A stretch of DNA of 64,000 bases from Halocaridina rubra (lineage: Eukaryota > Arthropoda > Malacostraca > Decapoda > Atyidae): the NCBI GenBank assembly GCA_037179515.1, contig JAXCGZ010007571.1:166001-230000 (forward strand), in the 5' to 3' direction. Shown piece after piece: positions 40,801 to 52,130 of this stretch. Both the position numbers and the translations under genes were made by a program. The number at the start of each line of letters is the position of its first letter. Position 1 is the stretch's first letter. The notes under the pieces are model-generated. The model had not been told where the DNA came from, made no database searches, and saw only the letters and a program-made list of their open reading frames with translations.

Positions 40801-43800
40801 ATAATTGATGTTTTATGTAGTAGTTAAGTGTCTACAGCCTAAGCACTGTACAGTACTGCATATGTATGTACTGTACAGTACTTTTTTTTTACCTAAACAC
40901 AACTTACTAACAATTCTACTTAAGAACGGACTTCTGGAACCTAACTTGTTTGTACATAAAATACTTAAAGAGACTGAACCTTATATTTAAAGAAGTGAAT
41001 AAATATGCAGAACTTAAAATATTTCTAACACTGAACTATATATTTGATAGGATAATAAAATATAGATCATTTGGGAAGAACAGCTATATACCTACCAGTA
41101 TTTTATTTGAATTCTGGTTATATTTGACAAGATTGGTAATGTTGCAGGGCTTATCAATGTCCTAAAATTAAGGAAACATTATGAAATTAGTTATGGGATG
41201 TCCAAATTAATTTGTAGTTAGTTGTGATAGTTACTTGCAGCTTCCTTTCCCAATCTATAGTAACTGTAAGGTCCATCTACTATATGAATAACAGGTATTC
41301 GAAAATTCTGATGTTTTTAATTGAGTTACAAGGGAGACCAGAGATGGATAAGTAAATTAAATATGAGACAACAGAAATGCAGGGATGTGGACAGAATTGT
41401 AGTGATGACTTGAGTATTTGTGTGTATAGGAATGAAAGTATTATAAGTTTGATACATGCAATGATGCGAGTTAGTAACGAAAGATGATGCAGTTGTCAGT
41501 TTTTCTGGCCCAAGTAATGAACAGACTTTGAAGATAAAGCAATGTTTTGAAGAAACATATAGCAACTGCATAGTGTGTTTTTTGTGTGAATATGTAAGTG
41601 TGGAGTGAAGCTTAAATAGTTTTGTTTTAAATTCGAACAGGTGCTTTGTAGGTATGGTGATGGTGAAGAAGTACTTTTAATATGTAAATCAAAAGAGCTT
41701 TGGAGGGAGCTGTACACATCATACATTGTTTTGGTGGTACAGAGAAAGCACAGCTGTAATCTTATGCAGAAATAGATGAGAATAGAACCGAGAGTAGAAA
41801 TGAAAAGCTAGGTGTACTAGGAAGATATAAGAGTGGAAAGACTATTTTTCATGAAATATAGTAATTGGGATGGTAATATTTATGATATTAAAATATAAAG
41901 CTTAGCAGTATAAACATGCAGTGAAGTCCATTTTTTAAGTAAAGAAAAGATGAAAAGACTTTTAGCTATAAATATATATATCTTATATAGATCTTATTTG
42001 TGCTGGTACACGTGAGTAGGGCAAATTTACACACCGGTGAGAATGAGAATATTTAATATGTAATATTAAAATACAGGATAAAGAAGCAGACATGTGTAAG
42101 TATAGGTTAGGAAGAGTGAGTGATGTAAGGTTAAAGTAAGGTTGTGACAAGGGTATGTTGTCACCTTCAATGATGAATGGGGGAGGTATCAGATGGAAAG
42201 TTTGCAAATTGCTATTTGTTGATGATATTGAATTGAATGGCTGTTTCGGAAGCAAAATAGCTGAAGTTGGTGGAGGTATTAAAGTAGGCTATGCGGGATG
42301 AGGAAACTTAAGATTAATGTAGAAAAGACGTTGTTAAAGTTTGTTCATCAATTCAGAATTTAAATATTTACAAGTTTGTATACTGCAAAGGGTTCATGTA
42401 CACAAATTATAATCAATAATTCATATAATAATAATTTAAAAAAATTTTTAAAAGCTGCATTTCATGTAGAGACCACAAAATCAAATTACTATAATTGTAT
42501 TTACCTTTACGCTGCAAAATTTATCATTGATAAAAATCTGCAAAAAACAGGGAATGTAATCGGTGTGGAGCTCAAACGAATCTAAGAGACACATGCGCAG
42601 ATGGACCTTGAAAAAGATTAAACTGCAATTTAAACTTGTGGCAAAGCAATAAGACTAAATAAAGTCAATATAAAAATTATAATTCACCATTCATTGGGTT
42701 TGACACTAAGATTTTTGTATAAGAGTGACCTATGCATCTGGACAGACGAGCATCAGGCAAACCATTGATCCCTTGGAGCGAAGAGGTAGGGGACGATGCA
42801 TCATTAATAACCTATAGACATTAAGTCTTTGAAAGACATTGGGTAAATAAAAGTAAGCTGCTGAGTCAAAAGACCTGAATCCCCTTGTTTCTCAAAAGTC
42901 AATAAATGAAATATCATGGGATTCCAAAAAGGTGACACACAAGTTTCATAAGCTCAGCCTTAAAAAAATTTACAAATTTGCTTAGCAGAATGAAATTTGC
43001 AATCATTCCTAGAAATGTAAATTATCATCTTCATTCTACTTGTTAGGTGTAATACAGTATTCCTGCCTAGTATCCACGTGTATACAAGGGTATCTTGACG
43101 ATTTCAGAAAGTCTTACTATGAGGAGGTGACATAGTGAAATTATAATATTCTTAGAATATAACATCAATGAACATTTACACAAATTTCATAAATTGCAAG
43201 CATATATCTCTATGTAAACTATATATTGAGAGCTGGCATTTTTTTTATTATACTTTAAAAATGTAGTAATACCATAATCTTTATCTTCAGAAATGTGTAT
43301 TTACTTTTCTAATACATGGATAGCATACTCTCTCTTACCCCATTGTAAAAGAGTTGCTTGAGCCGAAGAGTTTTTACACATTTCCCTAATCTAAGTTATT
43401 ATTTAGTATTTGGACACCCTTTAAAAGAAAATGGTATTTTGAGAAAGGAAAAGCATATATTTCTGAGTCTCCCTTCATCCCATTAAGAGTCTTTTCCTCT
43501 GTCTGGTGGAGGCATAGTTCTCCTATTCATTGCTATTACCGAAGAAAGTTCTAACCACATTTTATCTCCCTCAGTTGTAAGAATTGTCTCTTGGCTCATA
43601 TTTCTTATAGCAAATAAGTTATATCCGCATTAACTTGTATTCCACTACCACTTCCTCTGTCCAACTAAACAATTAATCTCATTTACTTAGACCTATATTA
43701 AGGCTCTCTCCCTTGGAAGTGTTGCCGATCTGAAACCGAGTAGCTCTAAAAGAATAGATGGAACTAACAGTTCTGGCCATGCACTCACATTCGTGATCAG

Positions 43801-44782
43801 TTTTGCAATGACCATAAAGCTTATAAAGGTAATTCACCTCATTCAGGATTCTCTTTTATCACTGTGGTGTTTATGACATCAGCCTCCCTGTCAACAATCA
43901 AAATAAGTACTGCAGCTATCTGTGTTATGTAGGAAGATAACCCATCTGAATGAGGCTTGGATACTCATTTCCAAATAATCTATACAAAATATAAAATGAT
44001 ACTAAAATGTATGACACAACCTATTAAACAGTGTAGTTTAAAGGTACAGCACTTGCTCTATTTTATTTCCTACCCTAAAAGACCACTAGGAAAATAAGAG
44101 TGTACAAGCAGAGAAGAACATACCTCATAATCTTTGCGAGTGTTGACCCTTAACGCAGGATCGACTTTAAAATACTGAATTCTTTCGAAATGAAAGACTG
44201 GTGCACCTGAAATGTAAATATTAATATATAGAGCACTGTAAATTCTGAAATTACTTTTATCATGGCCTTCAGTGGTATATATATTTTTTAATTGTATTAT
44301 TAAACAGCAGATTTTTTTTTTAATTATGTAAAATTAGTGTGTTCTAGTGAAATAAGGTCTACTTAAATCCTCAATATTATTCTATATTTATGTATTTTAA
44401 ATATTACCTTTAAAATAGTGAGCAGTAGAATTTTATCATCAATCAACTCACATTAGTGAAACATTACTGCTATTCACAACTTACAATAAAATTCAAAAGT
44501 TAAAATCTTGGACACTTCTGTGTAGAATGGTACTGGATGCATTTTTATGGCAGAGAGTGAAGTCGGCGGAGAAGGGTGTGTTGGAGGTAATGGAGATGGT
44601 GTCGAGTATCTTATCTGTGAGTTATTCAGACTTGGAGGAGGATGTATTGAACTCCATTGTAAGGAATCCCAAGGCTGAACATTTTGAGGTACATTTTGTC
44701 TAACACCCAGCAAGTAATTTCGTATATAGACAAGGCTATTTCTTTGAAAGTTGGAATAGAATGGAGGTGGTTCATATGCCAT
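34841..44782 (-). CDS. PIAS-type E3 SUMO ligase with SP-RING, SAP-less, nine coding exons
   Basis: Nuclear SUMO E3 ligase of the PIAS/Siz family. Exons (minus): 44485-44782, 44124-44206, 42505-42537 (33-nt microexon), 41096-41161, 39065-39188, 37604-37838, 36734-36984, 35277-35399, 34841-34902 (stop at 34841-34843). All phases join to 425 codons (424 aa). PINIT domain, short and divergent: HPVPFYTEVSKI, KDYE+IFINDKFCSVK, KPCNITNLV (the PINIT signature), FARYLAVFIVV. SP-RING residues about 221-279: CPLGKMRITVPC, ECQHIQCFD, NWKCPIC; zinc ligands C241, H243, C264, C267. SUMO-interacting motif RILLIDLVSDD at about 354-364, then a Lys/Arg/Ser-rich tail ending RRSRWD. Residues 1-80 are Pro-rich with no SAP domain. 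An in-frame TAA 12 bases before the ATG, inside the same exon (acceptor at about 44916), fixes the start. PIAS proteins are usually 500-650 aa. The specific paralogue is not assigned. Confidence 0.88.
35966..36292 (+). other. Unassigned 108-codon open frame in a PIAS intron
   Basis: Open frame of normal complexity: CGPWRQGPRQPRGGQGP, then ILFSSGKKLDMLKFPIWEEI and VWVAKIVREMPAKRAPRAL. Opposite strand to PIAS, in the intron between exons 36734-36984 and 35277-35399. No family recognised. It may be a fragment of a mobile element; no promoter or splice partners seen. Confidence 0.2.
38290..38540 (+). other. Possible retroelement relic
   Basis: Broken peptides such as LVGTPKKTGH-type reading and GRNWKGGGG resemble the C-terminal ends of LINE proteins only loosely. 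No intact frame. Within a PIAS intron. Confidence 0.2.
39781..40058 (+). mobile_element. Composite SINE: 5S rRNA head, tRNA-like middle, shared tail
   Basis: Bases 39781-39900 follow the 5S rRNA plan: GCCACAGCCATAC, GCTCGATCACCGAAGTTAAC (box A region), GGTCAGTACTTGGATGGGTG (box C), CGGGGAATGCCATATGCTGT. Then GGGGACCACCTCAGTGGTGG resembles the tRNA-like head of the copy at 22815-22910. The tail GGGCATCCAGCCTTAATCCC to CCCACCCCCAAATGGGGACT is shared with 3962-4070, 24870-25020 and 31286-31400, and the end is (ATA)n. It lies in a PIAS intron, antisense. It is not a working 5S gene: the body is diverged and fused. Confidence 0.8.
40110..40390. repeat. 64-bp minisatellite, about five diverged units
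   Basis: Each unit has a form of CCCAGCAGTTTGGCCATTTC, AGTGAAATTTCCCTAAA and AATAATACTC. Units start near 40120, 40185, 40249, 40312 and 40374. In the PIAS intron between exons 41096-41161 and 39065-39188. Confidence 0.85.
40651..40965. mobile_element. MITE-like element, inverted relative to 48281-48551
   Basis: Left end CTTCCCTACTTACAAACA, right end TCTGGAACCTAACTTGTTTG; centre is the near-palindrome around CTGTACAGTACTGCATATGT. The same blocks appear in reverse order and orientation at 48281-48551. No coding frame. The two ends are themselves loosely inverted copies. Confidence 0.65.
41330..42335 (+). pseudogene. Decayed LINE reverse-transcriptase relic
   Basis: Near 42110-42330 the plus strand reads broken pieces of a reverse transcriptase: a QGYVVT..N-like stretch, QMESLQIAIC, LLFVDDIE-like (YADD region) and MAVSEAK, then LRLM.KRR-type ends. 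Many stops and shifts. The part before 42100 is less certain. It lies in the PIAS intron between the microexon and the PINIT exon, antisense to PIAS. Confidence 0.45.
42540..44123. other. PIAS intron without identified features
   Basis: AT-rich single-copy-looking sequence between the exon at 44124-44206 and the 33-nt microexon. I found no exon, repeat or mobile element here. Confidence 0.4.
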
Positions 44783-44999
44783 ATTTAAAAGTTACTACAC
44801 TCAAGTTCCAAATAAAAATCACACAAAATAAGATAACTTCGTTTCAGTGACAAGTTTACAGTACGGTATTCTTCTTTCTTGCAGCAGGAGGGAACCTTAA
44901 ATCAGTAGATGACAGCTGGAACAGAAAGTCAATTTAGTTAATGATTAATAAGGTCTATTTAGTATATATCCTAACCCTCTATTTTAAGTTATAATGAAA

Positions 45000-46000
45000 A
45001 ATGGATTAAATATGTGCTATATATATTAAACAAAAATATCCAAAAATATATTTTAAATGATGATATAGTCTTTGTGCTTACTACACTATAGTCCCTATCT
45101 ACTATTTCCACATTGAATTAAAGATCCGACTTCCGACCTATCCAGCTAACAATCCATCAGGTGGAAACAATCCCTGTCGTAAATAGGGAAGTATTGAGAG
45201 GGAGAGGGAGTGTATATATTACCTAGTTTTAAAGGGCTTCATTATACACAATCTAAAAATATTACAAAAATCACAAACTTCTTCCCTAGAAATATATTTA
45301 AAAAATACTGTACTGGTCTTATATATAATTTATATTGTATTAAGTTTAAATAAAAAGCAGTAACCTAGGCATGATTTAAAGTATTCAGGAGGCTGAAACG
45401 AAGTTTTATGCAATATACATAGACACTATAATATAAGGATCTTGAACATCTGCATGCTTTGAATAAAATCCCAAAGATAATAAAAACACCCGGAGATAGG
45501 TAATTTTAAAGAAGGATCTCTGCCTCTTCACCAGTATATCGTATTCCATATTGCGACTTTGAAAACTAGAAATTTCTGGTATTATTGCTTATTATTCATG
45601 TTCTGGTTAGGTTTTAAGTTTGGTGGTTTTTAAGTGGCTTTGAATGTTTGTTTTCTCCAAAACACCTTTTACCTTTTCTGCCAACCCAGTACAGTATTTG
45701 AAAATAAAGTAATAGTATAATTAATCAGATTTACTTCCCTCTGAGGTATCTACTGTTTAGCTTGCTAGTAAAAGATATATTGCAAATTCAGTTTTTTTTC
45801 CAATTTTATAAAGCAGCACTCATTAGCTCTAGCCCATTACCTTTGTTTTGAAATATATACAGTATATATGCAGGAGGTCCTCATAGAATGTTGTTCCAAG
45901 TTACATCATTTCGCCTTTATGTCAGAGGCCAATAAATAATTAATAATTTAATAATAAATTAAGTTTTTGACCTACCTGGCTGATGCAGTAAATTCGAACC
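45000..46000. other. Upstream of PIAS, no gene recognised
   Basis: Likely holds the PIAS promoter and a noncoding 5' exon, given the acceptor-like TTCTGTTCCAG ending at about 44916 on the minus strand. A possible MITE end (CGACTTCCGACCTATCC) is at 45128-45145. Nothing else can be supported. Confidence 0.3.
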
Positions 46001-46019
46001 GCATGAGTTGAACAGTTTG

Positions 46020-47340
46020 TGAGCCTGGCAGAAGAATAGTCACACTGCATTGCTGTATACGTATACCTGTATACTGAATCAAGTTGATGGTTTTATTTAT
46101 TTATTTGTTTATGCATTTGGTTATTTGAAGGAATTTGACTTAATTTTTTTACAAAAGTACCAAATGGATAGCCGTAAATATGATCTTTATTCAAAAAAGA
46201 ATGTTGAGGTCGGTAGAAGAATAGTCACACGACATTGCTGTACTGTATACTGTATATATACTTTATCAAGTCAATGCAGTGATTCCCAAACTTCACAACT
46301 TGGAGGAACCCTTGTAATAATTTTTCATATTCCAAGGAACCCCTACATATGTAGTACTGTATACTGATAGATATATATATTATTTTTCTAAGAAAAGTTC
46401 TTGAGTAATATAATTTATGTGAAATTTACAACTATATTATATGAGAGCTCACACTAAGTGTATAATGTTATGACTTACCTTCAGTGTAACACTTGGGCTT
46501 GTTTCTCTTTGCGTATCAGTGCAATTCTTGGCTGAATTTTTGACAGACACACACGGTTTCTCGCGGAACCCCTGGTGATTGTTGGCGGAACCCTGGTTGG
46601 GAATCACCGAGTTAATGGTTTTATTAATCTATTTGTTTATGTAATTGGTTATTCGAAGGGATTAATCTTAATTAATTTAAGCAAAAAATTTTGTTGAGGT
46701 TGGCAGAAGAATAGTCGCACGGCATTGTTGTAAACATATGTACTGTATCAAATTAATGGTTATATTTATTTATGTTTAATTTATTTGGTTATTTGTAGGA
46801 ATTTTACTTATTTACAAAATTACCAAATACATAGCCATAACTACAATCTTTATTCGAAAAGTCTGTTGAGGTTGGCAGAAGAACAGTCACACGAATACAT
46901 ATATATACTGTATCAAGTTAATGGTTTTATTTATCTATTTGCTTGTGTTTTTTGGTTATATGATGGAAATAGACTTAATTTATTTACAAAATTACCAAAT
47001 ACATATCCATAAATATGATCTTATTTATGTGAAAAATTGCGTTGACGTTGGCAGAAGAAAGGTCACATGGCAGTATAGAGTATACTGTATCAAGTTAATG
47101 GTTTTATTTGTTTATGTATATGGTTATTTGAAGAATTTACTTAGTTTAGTTACCAAATTACCAAATACAATGCTGTAAATATGATCTTTATTGCAAAAAA
47201 GTTTGTTGAGGTTGGCAGAAGTAGTCACATAACATTGTTGTATATGTATACATCAAGTTAATGATTAATGCATTTATTTATTTTTATATTTGTTTATTTG
47301 AAGGAATTAGATTTAATTTATTTACAAAACTACCAAATAT
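46020..47340 (+). repeat. Roughly 170-bp tandem repeat array, about seven units
   Basis: Each unit contains GGCAGAAGAATAGTCACA, a TGTATACTG-rich piece, TCAAGTTAATGGTTTTATTT, GTTATTTGAAGGAATTTGAC, TTTACAAAATTACCAAATAC and GTAAATATGATCTTTATTC. Unit starts are near 46028, 46207, 46700, 46875, 47047 and 47212. The third position is interrupted by the hAT-like insertion at 46277-46609. Units are 70-85% alike by eye. It lies between PIAS and the 48-kb region. Confidence 0.85.
46277..46609. mobile_element. hAT-like MITE with 8-bp target duplication
   Basis: Ends CAGTGATTCCCAAACTT and, inverted, CGGTGATTCCCAACCAGG, typical of Charlie-type hAT ends. Flanked by AGTCAATG (46269-46276) and AGTTAATG (46610-46617), an 8-base duplication with one change, falling within the tandem repeat unit sequence AAGTTAATGG. 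333 bp, no transposase. Confidence 0.88.
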
Positions 47341-47923
47341 AAATTTTGGAGAAAGAGAGAAACCAAGAGGACAAAGTATTAAATGAATAAGAATGCGTTT
47401 TTAAGAGAAGCGCCATTGTAAAGGCTATGCTTCTCACTCTTTCATCCGTCATATTGCTTATCTGGCTCATTTGCTGTGGATAAATACTTTCAACATCAAT
47501 GCGTCGTAAGTGCTTTGGTTGGATGACCAGCATCGACGGCATACACCAGTGAGCCTCCTGTTGATTCAGGAGAGAGGAAATAGATTGCTTAATGCCGCGA
47601 AAATGGGAAAGGGGGAAAAAGAAGCATCACCCAATTGTTCTTGTGCTTATTCACTGGCGTTAAGTTGTTTAACCCTAAGTTGGATATGGGGTCTGAAGTT
47701 ACCTTTACCACAGTGGTAAAGGTAAGCAATACTGCATAGTGTAGTTTTATTATTTTTATGTCTTACATCAAGAATTTAGATAATTTTTTTATGTTTTAGA
47801 GTACAGTATTTACTTTTGACATTGGTTGGGGACCTATGTTCGAATTTAGGTGATTTCCGACTCGCGTCAAAATCCACTTTAAGTCGGCTGTCAGGAATGG
47901 AACCCTGACGTTAAATGGGGACC

Positions 47924-47932
<9 letters not shown>

Positions 47933-47995
<63 letters not shown>

Positions 47996-48004
47996 TATAT
48001 ATAT
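47933..48004. repeat. (AT)n microsatellite
   Basis: About 70 bp of AT with one slip. Confidence 0.95.
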
Positions 48005-48280
48005 TGAGGCTCTCATTTACCAGGGATTCAAAACTGAAAGTAATCGTGAAAAAAATATCCATTAGTATTTATGTGTTTATTTTGCCATGTAAGGCAAAGT
48101 TAGTATGGGCATAAATAACCAAAGTAAGATTTTACTGGATAATCAGTGTATTTTCCTGTGCTTTCTGCAGTCTGCATATATTGACACCTGACACAATTTT
48201 TATGCAATGTAAAATTAAAATGAGAAACACGAAGATACAAAATAATTAAGAAAAAAAATTATATGGATAATAATAGACAC

Positions 48281-48551
48281 TCCCCAGTTTACAAACGATT
48301 TAGGTTCCAGACATCTATTTGTAAGTAGAATTGTTCATAAGTTTTGTTTAGGTTAAAAAAAAGTACTTTACAGTACATACATATGCAGTACTGTACAGCA
48401 CTTATGCTAAAAACAATTACTACATAAAGTATAGAATATTAATGTATATTAATATAGTAATAATAATATAATTATACAGTACTCTACAGTGAAACATATT
48501 AATACATGGGTAGATAATTTGTATATTTTTATTTGTAAGTAGGGGAGCTTT
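48281..48551. mobile_element. MITE-like element, opposite orientation to 40651-40965
   Basis: Begins CTCCCCAGTTTACAAACGAT and TTAGGTTCCAGACATC, contains CATATGCAGTACTGTACAGC and ends TTTATTTGTAAGTAGGGGAG. Confidence 0.65.
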
Positions 48552-48592
48552 TGTATGTAAATGGCATATTATGTCTTAATGAAGGTATATAG

Positions 48593-48870
48593 GTTGGCCC
48601 ATGGCACCAGCCACCCATTGTGATACTACAGCTGAAGGACTTTTAGACTTGAAAAGAACTGTCCTGAACAGCTCGATGCTAAGTCTTCCTTCAGTTAGAG
48701 ATTCATTTCTATGTGTACATCTACACAGAATATTCTTATTTTTTACACATTTTATTATCCCTTCACATCTGACAAGTCAGAGCACCCCCATTTATGTTTC
48801 TCTTTGCATTTGGTTTCTTTGTCCCCAGGCTTGATGAGGGAAAGTTTCTTTGTCCATATTGGTCAAGATG
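48593..48870 (+). repeat. SINE-like family B
   Basis: Begins GGTTGGCCCATGGCACCAGC, includes CAGCTGAAGGACTTTTAGAC and ends CCCAGGCTTGATGAGGGAAA. The last 30 bases of the usual end are decayed. Confidence 0.8.
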
Positions 48871-48879
48871 GATAACCCC

Positions 48880-50274
48880 CAGAACTTGTAAATATGAATA
48901 ACCCTAGAGCATCTTAGGATTACACTTCTATACGAGATCCTTTTGGGCTAACAAGCAAAAGGATGAAAATCTGTGGCTGAGGAAGAGATTAATGAGGGAC
49001 AATGGAAAATGGGCAAAATTAGGATAGTTTAGGAGTTGTCTGGGGATCAAAAACAATTAGTCAAACTTTTTTTATTACTTTATGGTTAGTTAGCTCTGGG
49101 GGCAAAATTAGGATAGTTAAGGAGTGGTCTATGGATAAAAACACAATTGCTCAAACTTTATTATTACTTTATGGTTAGTTAGGTTAGATTGTGAGGTATG
49201 GGGGCAAAAAAAAAACTATTTGTAATTATAAAATTAAGTTTGGTAATGGTTAGGTTACTTGTGCTGGCTTACCCTCAGTTGGGAAATGAGCTTATAACGC
49301 AAATGAATATATTATATATATTTAAACATGAGTGTTTTCAAGACCTAACTTCAGTTTTATTCTGTGTATTCTGATGTCTGGATAACTTGCAAAAATTAAA
49401 GGAGTGTATGTATATATTTTTATTGGTTTGTGAATTTTTAATGCCTTTTGCTATACCAGAACATGAATTATTACCAATTTTACATTTGTTAAAAAGTACT
49501 TTTAGCATATGCTATTTTAACACCCCCAACAAATTAAAAATACAAACCATTGAAAAAATCTCTAACAACGAAAAGAAAATAATAATTTTGATTATTAGAA
49601 ATAACAAATAATACTTTTTATGTTGGCATGTTAACCATTGTGAATTTAAACTAAAATTAGCGCAATATGAGACATATTGACGAATTGTAATTATAATTTA
49701 TGTTCAAATTTGGATCTTCTTATTGACTTAGTAAAATAGGCCTATATAGTGTTCTGCAGCTCTGCACTTACAAAACCTAAACAAATTATTAATTTTTTAA
49801 TTATTTAATTTGCGGTATTTATTATTCTAGACAAACTTCAGACATTCATAGAAGCCTAAGGCTGTATTACTTAATAAAAAAAAAAGTTTAAACATTTTTA
49901 AAAACGCCAAGTTGAGAGTACATAGGCCTATTTAGCCTCTAATAACATCTCATATATAAAATTAAATTAAAACTCGATTAAAAATATAAGAAACAATTTC
50001 GTAATTTAATTTAGTGTATTAGTTAATCGTTATAATATGGAATATTACAAAGTACGCTGAAAATACGTTTAGTTTTTTGAATAATAAAAATATATACCTA
50101 ACTTGTTGGAATCTCTACCTCACTCCACTAAGCTTCGTGAACTACTGGATTAATTCTGTATATAAAGGTTCTTTATAAATAAATAAATGAAATCGCAAAA
50201 TTTATTTTTCGAAAAAGAAAAAAAAAATTGAAAACTAGCAAAGTGCAGTTCGAAAATTATCAAAGACGTTAAAA

Positions 50275-50275
<1 letters not shown>
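48880..50275. other. Stretch without a recognised gene
   Basis: AT-rich sequence. A short direct duplication occurs at about 49010-49190 (GGGCAAAATTAGGATAGTT with AACTTTTATTACTTTATGG, twice). No coding signal. Confidence 0.4.

Positions 50276-50279
<4 letters not shown>

Positions 50280-50348
<69 letters not shown>
50280..50348. repeat. (AT)n microsatellite
   Basis: AT array directly before a LINE 3' fragment. Confidence 0.95.
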
Positions 50349-50350
<2 letters not shown>

Positions 50351-50649
50351 TACGACTGCTTCTTCCCATCTACCTCCAAACTCTGGAACTCTCTTCCTCC
50401 TGTCTTTCCAAATTCTTATATCCAATCTTCCTTCAAAAAACGGATCTATCGACATCTCAGGGTCTAATCCTGCCATATCTTTTTTTCCTCAGAGCTTTGA
50501 CTATTCTTTCAGTCTGTCCATTTCCTTTGTGTATCATTACCTCATCTCTGCCTTGTCCTTAACTTTTTACTTTTCCTACATCTGCATGTTTTCTTGGTGC
50601 CCGGGCCTTTATTGATGGGAGCATTTTTGTTTTGTCTGTCCGGATGTCA

Positions 50650-50651
<2 letters not shown>
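50349..50651 (+). mobile_element. 3' end fragment of the I/Jockey-type LINE
   Basis: Starts at CGACTGCTTCTTCCCATCTA (same as 53934 onward in the longer copy), includes the final codons before TCTAATCC and the 3' noncoding part to GCCCGGGCCTTTATTGATGG and GTCCGGATGTCAC. It is enclosed by (AT)n arrays on both sides. Confidence 0.88.

Positions 50652-50724
<73 letters not shown>
50652..50724. repeat. (AT)n microsatellite between LINE fragment and SINE
   Basis: About 70 bp of AT. Confidence 0.95.
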
Positions 50725-51053
<329 letters not shown>

Positions 51054-51166
51054 AAAGGATTGCTGCATATCATTTAAGTATTTCTCAATAATATTATTAT
51101 TGTTATTATTGTCGTTGTTTTGTTATTAGTATTAATTATCATTATTATTAGTAGTAGTAGTGGTTA

Positions 51167-51217
<51 letters not shown>

Positions 51218-51981
51218 TCTCTTTTCCTCGATACTTTCACAGGTGCGAGAGGCCAATATCTCAGGTGTTTTTTTGTCGTCATTAAACATGTGTTAGTATC
51301 TGTCTGTCCTTTATCTGGTGTTCTTCTTGTGCCTCTCTCCTCTTGCGTCTTCTTTCTAGTGTTTATTTGTAAGGTGTGTTATCACTCTCCTTTGTAATTT
51401 ATCTGTGTTTTCTGTTTTACCAATTTTTAGTTCAATCTTGCTGTAGAATATCGCTTGAACAAATGACCGTTACTTGCTTGAATTGTTGTATGCTATTAAG
51501 TTTTAAGTGATTTTGAATCATCTTCGTCGTTTGTTATTTTTTTTCTGAGATTTATAACACATATTTTCACGTGATTTTAACTCAGCGTCTTGAATTATTT
51601 TATATATATAAAAAAAAAATAAAGTTATGGCAGTTGGTGATAGTAACTACTCTGATATTTTCGAATGTTCAGATATATTGTTGGTATTTTGAAGTGGTTT
51701 TATTTTGGCCTTCTCAATCTATTTTAGGTAGTACATTATTTCCGTTCTTAATATAGTCTATATGTGGAGAAGTCGGCATTAAGTTTCGTCTTAGAATCTT
51801 CAGTAGATGTCAGTTGGCCTAGAGGTGATGGGGACTTACCTTACAGACTGTATTACTCCTTTTTTTCTATTTTATTTTCATCGGCACAGAATTCAGGCTC
51901 TATATTATCAGATTTTCTCCTCTCTCTCATCTGTACAGATTCGTGGTTCCAGATCTCCCCAGTTTTGCGACTATTTCAGTA

Positions 51982-52130
51982 ACAGGAATTTAAGATTACT
52001 TTTTTATATTGATATCACCTGCATGTTAGTTCATTTCTCCTTCCCCCTTTTCATCTGTACAGGTATTGGACATGTCATCTTCAAATTTCTATTTTTCTTA
52101 CCTGTACAGATTTGTGGCCTCAGACTCTTG
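51982..52130 (+). repeat. Left direct repeat flanking the LINE
   Basis: ACAGGAATTTAAGATTACTT to TGTACAGATTTGTGGCCTC. Matches 54270-54417 with about 90% identity by eye. Confidence 0.85.

Noticed and set aside
46020..47340. CRISPR-like array
   Set aside because: Units are long, AT-rich, diverged and contiguous without unique spacers, and this is a eukaryotic genome.
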